64,000 nucleotides of DNA. Origin: Hyphomicrobiales bacterium. Lineage in GTDB: Bacteria > Pseudomonadota > Alphaproteobacteria > Rhizobiales > Rhizobiaceae. Shown one piece after another: positions 11,828-20,522 of this stretch. The position numbers and the translations under genes are program-made. The notes beneath the pieces are model-generated. The model was given only the letters and a program-made list of their open reading frames with translations. It was not told the origin of the DNA and did no database searches. Position 1 is the first letter of the stretch; each line of letters starts with the position of its first letter. The stretch lies in contig UBMU01000003.1 of the NCBI GenBank assembly GCA_900466605.1, positions 124,001-188,000 on the forward strand, written 5' to 3'.

Positions 11828-12853
11828 TCAGGCTCCGAGCTTTCCGAGACTTGCCAGATTCGGCAGCCCGAAGATGGAAACATCCGCCGCTTCGGCAGGC
11901 GCCGAAGTCCGCAGTCCGGCCCGCAGCTTCGCCGAGCGCGCCCGCGGGTTTTCCTGCGCCTCTGCCTCGGTCGCAGCAACCATCGGCTTGCCGATCCGCT
12001 CGAACGTGGCGGCACGCTCGTGCGCGACGGGCAGATGACGAGAGCCGGAAGCCTTGCCGGCACGGTCGGAGAAGAAGGTTTTGACGATCCTGTCTTCAAG
12101 GGAATGGAAGGTAACCACAACGAGACGCCCGCCAGGCTTCAGCGCGCGCTCGGCGGCAAACAGCGCCTGCGCCAGTTCACCGAGCTCATCATTGACGAAA
12201 ATCCTGAGCGCCTGAAACACGCGCGTCGCGGGATGAATCTTGTCCTTCATCTTGCGAGGCGTGACGAGTTCGATAAGGCCCGCCAGATCACGCGTCGTTT
12301 CGAACGGCTTCTCGGCACGCCGCCTTTCGATTGCGTGGGCGATGCGCGGCGACTGACTTTCCTCTCCGAGAAAATGGAAGATGCGAATTAGGTCCGCCAC
12401 CTTGGCACGATTGACGACATCGGCGGCAGAGACACCTGCAGCCGACATACGCATGTCGAGAGGACCATTCTTCTGAAAGGAGAAACCGCGATCTGCTTCA
12501 TCGATCTGCATCGACGACACACCGATATCGAGGACCACCCCATCCAGTCCATCGGGTGGAGCACACTCTGCCAAACGAGAAAACTGCGAATGAAAGAGCT
12601 TCAGACGACCTTGGCTGCTCGCAACAAGAGCCTGACCGACTTCGATAGCCGTCGGATCGCGATCCAGCGCAACCACGTCGGAACCGAAGTCCAAAATGGC
12701 AGAAGTATAGCCACCTGCCCCAAAGGTACCATCCAGAATGACTTTGCCGGGCAGCGGCTCAAGCGCAGCAAGAACCTCATTGAGAAGAACCGGAACGTGG
12801 CGAACCGGTCCGCCACCGGCATCAGTTGAATCTCCGCCAGGATTCGCCGCCAT
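11828..12853 (-). CDS. rsmH: 16S rRNA (cytosine-1402-N4)-methyltransferase RsmH (MraW)
   Basis: RsmH methylates N4 of C1402 in the ribosomal P site using SAM. The 341-residue protein begins MAANPGG, with [10 protein letters not shown] near residue 18, the SAM loop [15 protein letters not shown] near 39, [11 protein letters not shown] near 105, and [13 protein letters not shown] near 255, all typical of the family. The reading frame stays open upstream through mraZ, but the ATG at 12851-12853 is 17 bp after the mraZ stop and gives the normal length. It is the second gene of the dcw operon. Confidence 0.96.
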   Translation of the reverse strand: MAANPGGDSTDAGGGPVRHVPVLLNEVLAALEPLPGKVILDGTFGAGGYTSAILDFGSDVVALDRDPTAIEVGQALVASSQGRLKLFHSQFSRLAECAPPDGLDGVVLDIGVSSMQIDEADRGFSFQKNGPLDMRMSAAGVSAADVVNRAKVADLIRIFHFLGEESQSPRIAHAIERRRAEKPFETTRDLAGLIELVTPRKMKDKIHPATRVFQALRIFVNDELGELAQALFAAERALKPGGRLVVVTFHSLEDRIVKTFFSDRAGKASGSRHLPVAHERAATFERIGKPMVAATEAEAQENPRARSAKLRAGLRTSAPAEAADVSIFGLPNLASLGKLGA

Positions 12854-12870
12854 TCCGTTCCCTCGTATTA

Positions 12871-13308
12871 TTAGGAACGCCCGCCCGCCAGCCGACGCCC
12901 TCCTCGTGCCTGCATCTGAGCCGCCTGAAAGGCCTGCGGCTGCCACAGCTGAAAATGATCCGCCCGACCGACGAAGGCCACTTCGTCCGAGATGCCAGTG
13001 AAGTCGCGAATGAAATCCGTGACCATCAACCGACCTTCCGCATCGAGCTTCATGAAGATACCGCCTCCGTGGATGAGAAGCGACATCTCGTTCGCATCCG
13101 GCGAAAACGGATCCTCCGCAGCAATCTGGCGCTCGAACCTCTCCAGGAGATCCGGACCGCCGACGCTGATCGCCGGAAACACAAAGTCCTGAAAGCAATA
13201 AAGCTCCTGAACATTGCGCTGCGCCAGCACGGATCGAAAAACCGCCGGCACGGAAACCCTGCCCTTGGAATCGATTCTGTTGGTCGCGCTTGAAAGGAAG
13301 CGGCTCAT
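12871..13308 (-). CDS. mraZ: Division/cell-wall cluster transcriptional regulator MraZ
   Basis: MraZ is an AbrB-fold DNA-binding protein that heads the dcw operon and in other bacteria represses its own promoter. The 145-residue protein has the doubled fold, with [16 protein letters not shown] near residue 10 and [16 protein letters not shown] near 82. I place the start at 13308 (MSRFLSS), matching the usual family N-terminus; an ATG 12 bp upstream (13320) is also possible. The putative operator is at 13485-13520, about 175 bp upstream. Confidence 0.94.
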   Translation of the reverse strand: MSRFLSSATNRIDSKGRVSVPAVFRSVLAQRNVQELYCFQDFVFPAISVGGPDLLERFERQIAAEDPFSPDANEMSLLIHGGGIFMKLDAEGRLMVTDFIRDFTGISDEVAFVGRADHFQLWQPQAFQAAQMQARGGRRLAGGRS

Positions 13309-13889
13309 GACACGAAACATCCGTTCCCGAAAGAGCCCGGACAGAACTCAGGAGCCCGGAACCTCGAAATTCAGGCACAACTTCGCGAGCCGGACGGACA
13401 AAATTCCATCCGGCGCTTCCAAAAAGGAAGGCGCCTTGGCTTTGCGATTGGTGGGCACCTACTTGCCCTTGCGCAGTGCGTAAATGGGATAACATGGGAC
13501 CATATGGGCGTCAATGGGAAACGCCCGTCTCACGATGAGCGCAGTATCGAAAATTTATAAGCTGTTAAGTTTAACAAAGGGTTAGGATCGCCCTTTCGAG
13601 GAGGCGAGCAGCAAGGCATCCTGCACCCCCACAACGACAGTGGGCGCCTAAAACCAGCACAACCGAATAGGCGATTTCAAACAGCGCCTTAAGCACGGCC
13701 GGCTCACACGCAGGTCAGGGATTGCGGCACTTTGCATAAGAAGGCGTAGCTGCCGCTATCTAGTTCGAAGTAGGCAACCAACCCCTTCGGATATGGCCAT
13801 ATGCAAAATAATAAAGAGCCGGAGAATTGAATTAATTCGGCACCGCCGCATATTACGGAAGACTAAATAAGTAACCGTGGAGTAACACT
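13309..13889. other. Intergenic region: mraZ promoter and leader, then unassigned DNA
   Basis: No convincing gene in 581 bp. The left part holds the mraZ leader and the promoter/operator described separately. The right part is AT-richer than its surroundings and contains two perfect palindromes: ATATGGCCATAT at 13791-13802 and GAATTAATTC at 13829-13838, both upstream of the small gene at 13890. These could be regulator sites, but their role is unknown. Confidence 0.6.
13485..13520 (-). promoter_or_regulatory. mraZ promoter interleaved with four MraZ-type TGGG boxes
   Basis: Four TGGG copies start at 13485, 13495, 13505 and 13515, an exact 10 bp period matching the TGGGN-N5 arrays known to bind MraZ. 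On the minus strand a TTGACG -35 element (13509-13514) and a TATCCC -10 element (13486-13491) are separated by exactly 17 bp and lie inside the array. Bound MraZ would therefore cover the promoter, implying autorepression of the dcw operon. The boxes read TGGG on the strand opposite to transcription. Confidence 0.75.
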
Positions 13890-14084
13890 ATGACAAACTT
13901 CACACTAAAGGGACTTCTTTACGGACGTTTTGAGCCGGAAAAGCGTATTCCGCTATCGCAGTCTGGCATGACGGCCGACATACAATGCGATTCCTGCGGC
14001 AAGATATTCAAGCGCTGGTCCATTCTCGCTCGCAGCAGCACGACGTGCGAAGAATGTCTCGCGAAGGCGCCGACAGCCCATTAA
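13890..14084 (+). CDS. Small zinc-ribbon-like protein, 64 residues
   Basis: I do not recognise a named family. The 64-residue protein has two CxxC pairs (C33/C36 and C53/C56) separated by 16 residues, the spacing of a small treble-clef or zinc-ribbon metal site. The N-terminus (MTNFTLKGLLYGRF) is basic and the C-terminus short and Ala-rich. A GTGGAG Shine-Dalgarno lies about 9 bp before the ATG, supporting real translation. It stands alone between the mraZ promoter region and rnpB, transcribed towards rnpB. A role in nucleic-acid or protein binding is only a guess. Confidence 0.65.
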   Translation: MTNFTLKGLLYGRFEPEKRIPLSQSGMTADIQCDSCGKIFKRWSILARSSTTCEECLAKAPTAH

Positions 14085-14117
14085 GGGCAATCGCACGCGA
14101 CCCTCACCGCAAAGGTA

Positions 14118-14525
14118 GTTCGCCAGCTGGCCTGTAAGCCGGGTTCTGTATGGCTCCGGCCGAGGCCGGAACGTGGCAGCCATTCCTCTGGGACAGCGTT
14201 CGCACGCTGCCTCACGCAACCCACCCGGATGACTGACCTGGAAACCGGCCGGAAGGCTTGCGCCAACCACGTCATCCCTATTCGGTCTTGCTCCCGGTGG
14301 GGTTTACCTTGCCATCGCCGTTACCGGAGATGCGGTGGGCTCTTACCCCACCCTTTCACCCTTACCTGCCGAGGCAGGCGGTTTGCTTTCTGTGGCACTT
14401 TCCCTGAGGTCGCCCTCGCCGGACGTTATCCGGCACCGTGTTTCCGTGGAGCCCGGACTTTCCTCACCCTACCGCCTTTCGGCATTGGTAAAGCGCGGCT
14501 GCCCGGCCAGCTGGCACGGCTCCCA
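14118..14525 (-). ncRNA. rnpB: RNase P RNA (class A)
   Basis: RnpB is the catalytic RNA of RNase P, which matures tRNA 5' ends. Read on the minus strand it begins near 14525 with GGGAGCCGTGCCAGCTGG and contains the conserved GAGGAAAGTCCGGGCTCC block, the ACAGAAA-type core, GGTAAACCCCACCGGGAGC, the AGAGGAATGGCTGCC segment and the 3' block ACAGAACCCGGCTTA. The P1 helix pairs GCCAGCTGGCC near each end (14122-14132 with 14506-14516). Ends are accurate to a few bases only. Confidence 0.95.
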
Positions 14526-14592
14526 TAGCGGAGACTTGTGACGAATACCACTGAAATATCGCCGCCCCCGCACGCAATGCCGCAACGTGCGC

Positions 14593-15780
14593 CTAGCGGA
14601 AAACTGGCGTCAGCTCTCTTCCGAAGTCCTCAGCGCCCAACCAACCTTTGGTCATGATGACGGCGCCCAGTCGACCAAGCTCATCCGACGATTTCGCAGC
14701 AACGAAGTTGCCGCCGGCCAGAACAGCGATCCGCGGCGAACCCGTATAGCCTACATACGGATATCCACTTTTCGTAAACGTTGCAGCACATGGCGCGGAG
14801 GTCGTCGGACAGCCGGCCAAGGCCGGCATCAGCTCCAGGGCCGTAGACACGAGAAGATCTCGTTCAAGCGGATCACCATCAGAGCGAAACCACGCCCCGA
14901 TATCATTGAGCGTCTCGAACGAGCGCGTCTCCAGATCACCGCCGAGCTTGAGATAGATCTTGCCGTCGGGATAGCGCACCGGCGGCAGGATATAGACGTG
15001 GTCTTCGTCGCGGTCCCCGAAGACGATCGTCGAAGGCATACTTGAGAAAATGTCCACCTCGCGCTCGCCAAGCTCGAAGAAGGCGACCGTGCGGGCAGCA
15101 ACCCTGATATCAATGGCATCAGGCAGGAGATCGTTGAAATTGCTGAAGCCACCCGCGGCGACCAGCACTCGCTCTGCCGTGTAACGCTTCCCGCCTGCAT
15201 GGACCTCAACGAACGCGCCCTCATCGCGAACCGAGGCAACCGTTGCATCGATGATCGTCACGCCGCCCTGTTCAGCGAGTTTGGTTTGAGCCCGAACCAA
15301 CGCGCGCGGATTGATGTGGCCCGCGCGCCGTGCTTCGAAATAGCCGTTGAAGGTGGGATTGAGCGAGAATTGAGGAAAGCGCTCATGCAATGCCGCTGGT
15401 GACAACGTTTCGACGCTGAGATCGAGCGCTGCGCTTACCTGCAACGCCCGCCCAAGGTATCGATCGCCCGGTCGTGCGTGCGGTCCGGCAAACAGACAAC
15501 CCACCTCCGAGAAGAAGGAAATGCCGCTCTTTGCTTCAATGTCGCTGTAGCGATCGAGCGATCGAGCCGCCAGCGTCGCCCAAATCACATTGTCGTCGAA
15601 GGACCGCGTGATACGGGCCTCGTCATAGTGGCTGGCAAAAACGCCACTATGACTCTTGCGCTCGATTGGCTCACCGGGGCCGATGAGCGCAACACCTTCG
15701 ATCATCCCGGAAAGATGGCGGGCCGCAGCCGCGCCCATCATTCCGCGTCCGACGATGATCACCTTGAAATCAACTGCCAT
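14593..15780 (-). CDS. FAD-dependent oxidoreductase, DAO family
   Basis: The 395-residue protein belongs to the D-amino-acid oxidase/sarcosine oxidase (DAO) family. It has the dinucleotide-binding loop VIIVGRGMMGAAAA (Gly at 11, 13 and 16), a second FAD segment around RVLVAAGGF, and a C-terminal region with GYTGSPRIAVLAGGNF. Such enzymes oxidise secondary or primary amines, but the substrate cannot be inferred here. I chose the ATG at 15780, which has GAGGTGG just upstream, rather than an in-frame ATG 39 bp earlier. It is monocistronic, with rnpB following. Confidence 0.8.
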   Translation of the reverse strand: MAVDFKVIIVGRGMMGAAAARHLSGMIEGVALIGPGEPIERKSHSGVFASHYDEARITRSFDDNVIWATLAARSLDRYSDIEAKSGISFFSEVGCLFAGPHARPGDRYLGRALQVSAALDLSVETLSPAALHERFPQFSLNPTFNGYFEARRAGHINPRALVRAQTKLAEQGGVTIIDATVASVRDEGAFVEVHAGGKRYTAERVLVAAGGFSNFNDLLPDAIDIRVAARTVAFFELGEREVDIFSSMPSTIVFGDRDEDHVYILPPVRYPDGKIYLKLGGDLETRSFETLNDIGAWFRSDGDPLERDLLVSTALELMPALAGCPTTSAPCAATFTKSGYPYVGYTGSPRIAVLAGGNFVAAKSSDELGRLGAVIMTKGWLGAEDFGRELTPVFR

Positions 15781-15879
15781 ATGCCACCTCGTTTCGAGGT
15801 CAGATAACACAGCCGCCAAGCGGAATCATATTCTTAAGTGCCCGGTCGAAACGATTCTCGAACAAGCACTTTCGGAAGA

Positions 15880-16398
15880 TCAGTAAAGCATCGCCAAGAC
15901 CTTGCCGCAGTAGGCTTTGGAGACCGGATTCATGCGGGTTGCGCCGTGGCCGGCATTGTATTTCAGGATCGTGTCGCAGGTTGCCCCACCGCCGAGCTCA
16001 TGGGCGGCAGCCAAATATTTCATGCCAAACTTGATGTTTGTCTCCGGATCGAAGAGGCCCTTCTTCGTACCGGCGTAACCCATCATCTTTGCAGTGGCGG
16101 GCTTGATCTGCATGAGGCCGACTTCGCCTGCACTGCCGCGAGCATTGGGATTGAAATTGCTTTCCACTCGCACGACCGCATGGGCAAGCTCGACAGGCAC
16201 GTTGTACTGGTTTGCATATTTGACAATGAGAGCAGAGTACTTGTTAGCCGTGAAATCCGGCATTGCGTAACCGCTGGTCCGATCAACGGTCTTCAAAGGA
16301 ACTGTCTGGGACCTCGCGCCCCATTCGCCCGCAAAGGCGCAATTGATACCCATCAACAGTGCGCTTGCGCACACTGCAGCAGAAATAATCTTCTTCAT
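15880..16398 (-). CDS. Secreted lytic transglycosylase, SLT domain
   Basis: The 172-residue protein has an N-terminal signal peptide (cleavage near AFA-GEW, residue 23) and a compact SLT domain. E79 in VRVESNFNP is the expected catalytic acid, followed by GEVGLMQIKPATA and YNAGHG. These enzymes cut the MurNAc-GlcNAc bond of peptidoglycan, leaving 1,6-anhydro ends. It is short, with little besides the catalytic domain. Such small transglycosylases can serve envelope assembly machines, but no such genes adjoin it. Confidence 0.88.
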   Translation of the reverse strand: MKKIISAAVCASALLMGINCAFAGEWGARSQTVPLKTVDRTSGYAMPDFTANKYSALIVKYANQYNVPVELAHAVVRVESNFNPNARGSAGEVGLMQIKPATAKMMGYAGTKKGLFDPETNIKFGMKYLAAAHELGGGATCDTILKYNAGHGATRMNPVSKAYCGKVLAMLY

Positions 16399-16658
16399 GC
16401 AGTCTAAATACTCCGACCCAAAGAATTTCCGGATCGAAATTTCAATAACAATCCGGCCATATGCGGCAGATACATATTAGATATACTGCAGCAATTCTTT
16501 TTGTTTCAATTGACAACCGCTATGAACCCCAAACAAAACAAGCGGCGCCGTTCGACGGTTGGCGTTAGACCATCGCAATGAGGAGATAATAGGGAAATCA
16601 TGTGGCGATACCGTAGACTCCCAAAATCCAGGAAATCAGCACCGCTCAAAAGTACGAC

Positions 16659-17423
16659 TTATGCGGCGTAACGCGGGAGCGACGCCAGCAGACGGTGCAG
16701 CGTGTCTATGGTCGAAAAATCCGCAATTCCATCGACGCGGGCCGGCCGGAAATGGCGCTGGAAGGCTTCGACGTCCCCCGCCGTCTTATCGGAGAATTCG
16801 CCTGTGATCTCAGTCGCATAACCGTAGAGGGAGAGCATCGACTGCAGCGCCTCGACCGGCTGGCCGCGATCGCCACGTTGGAAAAATCTTCCACCAGCAA
16901 TCTCCGCGGGCTCCACCCAGTGCCCGACACCGGCCGTATGAAGTTCATTCCAGGGAAATTTTTCTCCCGGATCGACCTTTCGAATCGGTGCGACATCGGA
17001 GTGCCCTAGCACCCTTTCCGGCGCGATGGACCAACGTTGGCCGCAATCGCGACACAATTCGATGACCGCCTGAACTTGCTTTTGGGGATACTCCGGCAAC
17101 CCGCCAGGATGGCCCGCATTGGCAATCTCGATCCCGATCGACAAAGAGTTGATATCGGTCTCGCCCTGCCACCAGCTTTTACCCGCATGCCAGGCACGGC
17201 GCGCCTCAGGCACGAGTTGAAGAACCTCACCGTCTTCACGTACGAAGTAATGGCTCGAGACCTGACTTTCTTCACGACAGAGCCACTCCAGCGCTCCGTC
17301 CGGCGTTGGCATGCCTGTGTAGTGAAGGAGGATCATGTCGGGCTTGCGCCCGCCCGCACGCTCGCCGTGATTGGGCGAAGGGCGAACGATAGCTTTCCGG
17401 TAGTCGGCCTCAAACGAGGTCAT
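16659..17423 (-). CDS. N-acetylmuramoyl-L-alanine amidase (AmpD/AmiD type) with peptidoglycan-binding domain
   Basis: The enzyme cleaves the amide bond between MurNAc and L-Ala. The 254-residue protein has an Amidase_2 domain with the zinc ligands His in LLHYTG (about residue 34), His in LGHSDVAP (about 142) and Asp in KVDPGEKFPW (about 150), followed by a C-terminal peptidoglycan-binding repeat (about residues 182-248). No signal peptide is evident, so a cytoplasmic recycling role like AmpD is likely, although the extra binding domain resembles AmiD. The start overlaps the stop of the DnaJ-domain gene. Confidence 0.9.
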   Translation of the reverse strand: MTSFEADYRKAIVRPSPNHGERAGGRKPDMILLHYTGMPTPDGALEWLCREESQVSSHYFVREDGEVLQLVPEARRAWHAGKSWWQGETDINSLSIGIEIANAGHPGGLPEYPQKQVQAVIELCRDCGQRWSIAPERVLGHSDVAPIRKVDPGEKFPWNELHTAGVGHWVEPAEIAGGRFFQRGDRGQPVEALQSMLSLYGYATEITGEFSDKTAGDVEAFQRHFRPARVDGIADFSTIDTLHRLLASLPRYAA

Positions 17424-18127
17424 GCTGCACGGCGTTCCTTCTCAATCGCCTCGTAGGCTGCATTCAGCGCAGCCATACGCTCGTTGGCAATGGCGTGGAA
17501 CTCAGCTGGCACGCCGCGAGAAATCAGCCGATCCGGATGATGTTCGCTGACAAGACCATGATAACGGCGACGGATTGTCGTGAAGTCGTCTGATGGCAAA
17601 ACGCCCAGCACCTTGTAGGGGTCACGGCCCATAGAGACGTGACGCGCGGCAATCCGTTCGAATCGATCGTCGTTCATATGGAAGATCTCGCCGACATGAC
17701 GCAGGAACGCGAGCTCCTTCTCATGGATGAGCCCGTCCGCCTTGGCGATGTGGAAGAGGCCGTCCAGAACCTCCTCTAGCACTGGGCAATTGGCGGCACA
17801 TGTCACACACAGGGATGAAAGGCGCTCGGCATAGGCCTCGTAACCGGCAACGTCCTGACGTGCCAGATTATAGAGGCGTGCGACGTTCTTTGCCTGCTCC
17901 GGAGGGAACTCGAAGATTTCGCGGAAGGCATTCACCTCCTTCTCGCTCACGATTCCGTCCGCCTTGGCCATCTTTGCCGACAGAGCGATGATCGCAACGG
18001 AGAAGGCAACCTTCCGGCGCGTCTCCGGGTCGCCTTCGAAAACCGTCCTGATAGCCTCGACCACCGCCGAGAGCACATTGCCCGCGGCGTTACCAATGGC
18101 ATTCAGTAGTTTTTCCCAGAAGGACAT
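17420..18127 (-). CDS. TerB-like and DnaJ-domain protein (DjlA-like)
   Basis: The 235-residue protein has a tandem TerB-like helical region (AKADGIVSEKEV near residue 54, AKADGLIHEKEL near 128) and a C-terminal J domain (residues about 169-235) with the HPD tripeptide at 197-199, so it should stimulate an Hsp70 such as DnaK. E. coli DjlA combines the same two domains but has a membrane anchor; here the N-terminus is amphipathic without a clear span. The start at 18127 has GAGAGG upstream; a longer in-frame start at 18169 is less likely. It is coupled to the downstream amidase by a 4 bp overlap. Confidence 0.82.
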   Translation of the reverse strand: MSFWEKLLNAIGNAAGNVLSAVVEAIRTVFEGDPETRRKVAFSVAIIALSAKMAKADGIVSEKEVNAFREIFEFPPEQAKNVARLYNLARQDVAGYEAYAERLSSLCVTCAANCPVLEEVLDGLFHIAKADGLIHEKELAFLRHVGEIFHMNDDRFERIAARHVSMGRDPYKVLGVLPSDDFTTIRRRYHGLVSEHHPDRLISRGVPAEFHAIANERMAALNAAYEAIEKERRAA

Positions 18128-18504
18128 AAGGCCTCTCGCACCGCTGATAGATGTCAACACCTTGACCAAATAATGCCTGCCTTTGCAAGGCGGCGTTTGG
18201 TCCTAGGGGCGAATACACTTTTCACAATTCGTTCATGGTCGCGTCAGAAACGCGCCTTCGCATCGCGCGCGTGCCACGGACCATTGCTGCCGAGCAGCGT
18301 GACCTTGCGATTTCCACAAGCCATCGCGGCGGCCATCTCGAGCTTGAAACGATTATATCAGTGCTTCTGGTCCCCTTTGACGTCAGGCGGCGTAGGAAGG
18401 CACCATTTTCACAATAACTACACTTTACATGCCTCTTTCCCTGCCGCATCCATGCGTTAGGTAAGCAGCACGCACCAGCGCCGATACGATGTAATGGAGG
18501 GATC
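18128..18504. other. Divergent intergenic region between the DnaJ-domain gene and pfp
   Basis: About 377 bp with no credible gene on either strand; open frames there have no Shine-Dalgarno or family resemblance. It must carry promoters for both neighbours. A TGACGTCA palindrome lies at 18378-18385. I see no clear promoter with good spacing and no structured RNA. Confidence 0.5.
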
Positions 18505-19716
18505 ATGGCCAAACAGAAAGTCGCAATGCTCACGGCTGGAGGCCTGGCACCCTGTCTCTCTTCCGCCGTCGGTGGACTCATCGAACGTTACAGCGATGTG
18601 GCGCCCGACATCGATCTCGTCGCCTATCGCTCCGGTTACCAGGGCGTGCTCCTCGGCGACAGCATCAAGATCACGTCCGACATGCGCGAAAAAGCGCCAC
18701 TTCTGCATCGCTATGGCGGCTCACCGATCGGCAATAGCCGCGTCAAGCTCACCAATGCAGCCGATTGCGTGAAGCGCGGTCTCGTCAAGGAAGGCGAAAA
18801 TCCGCTGCGCGTGGCCGCCGAACGCCTTGCCAACGATGGCATCACTATCCTTCACACGATCGGTGGTGACGACACGAATACAACGGCAGCTGATCTCGCG
18901 GCATACCTCGCTGCCAACGGTTATAATCTGACCGTCGTTGGATTGCCGAAGACTGTCGACAACGACGTCGTCCCTATCCGCCAGTCGCTCGGCGCATGGA
19001 CGGCAGCCGAAGTTGGCGCACACTTCTTCGACAATGTCAGCAATGAGCAGACCGCCGCGCCGCGCACCCTGATTATCCACGAGGTCATGGGGCGCCACTG
19101 CGGCTGGCTGACGGCAGCCACTGCCCAGGCCTATCTGCGGCGGACCAAGAACTATGAATATGTCGATGGATTGATGACGAACGCCAAGATGAAGAGCGTC
19201 GACGCGGTCTACCTGCCCGAAATGGCATTCGATCTGAACGCGGAAGCGGCCCGGTTGAAGGAAGTCATGGACCGCACGGGCCATGCCACGGTCTTCGTTT
19301 CGGAAGGCGCCTGCCTTGATGCCATCGTTGCGGAACGCGAAGCGGCAGGCGATACCATCAAGCGGGATGCGTTCGGACATGTGAAGATCGACACGATCAA
19401 TGTCGGTGGCTGGTTCCAGAAGCAGTTCGCGGGCCTCATCAACGCCGAGCGCTCGCTCGTGCAGAAGTCAGGCTACTTTGCGCGTTCGGCCCCAGCAAAC
19501 GGCGACGACCTTCGTCTGATTCAGAGCATGACTGACCTTGCTGTCGAAAGCGCCCTCAACAAGGTTTCCGGCGTCACCGGCCACGACGAAGCGCAGAACG
19601 GCAAGCTGCGGACGATCGAGTTCCCTCGCATCAAGGGTGGCAAGGCCTTCGATGTCTCCACCAAGTGGTTCACCGAAGTGATGGACACGATTGGGCAGAA
19701 ATACCGAGCGGCATGA
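18505..19716 (+). CDS. pfp: Diphosphate--fructose-6-phosphate 1-phosphotransferase
   Basis: PPi-dependent phosphofructokinase interconverts fructose 6-phosphate and fructose 1,6-bisphosphate reversibly. The 403-residue protein has GGDDT at 120-124 (Asp where ATP-dependent enzymes have Gly, the known marker for PPi use), LPKTVDNDV at 147-155 and MGRHCGWLTA near 196. A strong GGAGGG precedes the ATG. Many rhizobia lack ATP-PFK and use Entner-Doudoroff glycolysis, so this enzyme may act mainly in gluconeogenesis or pentose recycling. It appears monocistronic. Confidence 0.93.
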   Translation: MAKQKVAMLTAGGLAPCLSSAVGGLIERYSDVAPDIDLVAYRSGYQGVLLGDSIKITSDMREKAPLLHRYGGSPIGNSRVKLTNAADCVKRGLVKEGENPLRVAAERLANDGITILHTIGGDDTNTTAADLAAYLAANGYNLTVVGLPKTVDNDVVPIRQSLGAWTAAEVGAHFFDNVSNEQTAAPRTLIIHEVMGRHCGWLTAATAQAYLRRTKNYEYVDGLMTNAKMKSVDAVYLPEMAFDLNAEAARLKEVMDRTGHATVFVSEGACLDAIVAEREAAGDTIKRDAFGHVKIDTINVGGWFQKQFAGLINAERSLVQKSGYFARSAPANGDDLRLIQSMTDLAVESALNKVSGVTGHDEAQNGKLRTIEFPRIKGGKAFDVSTKWFTEVMDTIGQKYRAA

Positions 19717-19773
19717 TTGACTGAGGGTTAATATGGTGTCTTTGCTTTCCCCTAGGGAATAGGAGGAGATTCC

Positions 19774-20409
19774 ATGTCGCTCGAAGCTTGGTTCGCTTTT
19801 GCCGCTGCGTCTGCAATCATGCTGGCCATACCGGGTCCGACGATACTCCTCGTTGTTTCCTATGCACTTGGCCATGGACGCAAGACGGCACTCGCGACCG
19901 TAAGCGGCGTTGCGCTCGGCGACTTCACGGCAATGACTGCATCGCTATTCGGATTGGGGGCCGTGCTCGCGGCCTCCGCGACGCTGTTCACAGTGCTGAA
20001 ATGGATCGGCGGCGCCTACCTGATCTGGCTCGGCATCAAACTCTGGCGGGCGCCGCTCGTTTCCGAGCCTATGGCGGACAATGACAACTTGCCCGAAAGG
20101 AAATCGCTCAAGGTTTTCCTCCACGCTTATGTCGTTACGGCGCTCAATCCGAAGAGCATTGTGTTTTTCGTGGCATTCGTTCCGCAGTTTCTGAATCCGG
20201 CTCGACCATTCTTCGGCCAGATGCTCATCATGGAAGCCACCTTCCTGGTCCTCGCCACCATCAATGCTTCAGTCTATGCACTGGCCGCAAACGCAGCGCG
20301 CGGCCTTATTCGCAAGGCAAGCGTCCAGCGTGCCGTCAACCGCACTGGCGGCACTTTGCTGATTGCAGCAGGCGCCGTAACCGCCGGCTATCGGCGCATC
20401 GCCGCGTAA
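19774..20409 (+). CDS. LysE/RhtB-family amino-acid exporter
   Basis: The 211-residue membrane protein has about six hydrophobic spans and the LysE family start (AIPGPTILLVVSYALGHGRKTAL, around residues 16-38) with GGAYLIWLGIKLWR near 75. Members export amino acids such as lysine, threonine or homoserine lactone-like compounds; the substrate cannot be told from sequence. AGGAGGAG lies about 6 bp before the ATG. It stands 57 bp after pfp on the same strand and might be read with it. Confidence 0.88.
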   Translation: MSLEAWFAFAAASAIMLAIPGPTILLVVSYALGHGRKTALATVSGVALGDFTAMTASLFGLGAVLAASATLFTVLKWIGGAYLIWLGIKLWRAPLVSEPMADNDNLPERKSLKVFLHAYVVTALNPKSIVFFVAFVPQFLNPARPFFGQMLIMEATFLVLATINASVYALAANAARGLIRKASVQRAVNRTGGTLLIAAGAVTAGYRRIAA

Positions 20410-20522
20410 ATATTTCCGGCGGGTTGCAGCAAAGCAACGAATACGTTAATTGCGGAATCCGGGCTTAAGGTTTTTGGTAACTTCTAACGCTGCCGGGGCG
20501 GCGCGTTCACGAAAGTGAGAGT

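Noticed and set aside
13309-13480. Riboswitch or structured leader in the mraZ 5' region
   Set aside because: The leader is about 170 bases, but I see no long conserved stems or known ligand-binding motif.
16600-16674. 23-codon plus-strand frame starting MWRYRRLPK with AGGAGA upstream
   Set aside because: It overlaps the end of the amidase gene on the other strand, the Shine-Dalgarno is 13 bases from the start, and the composition is very basic with no family features.
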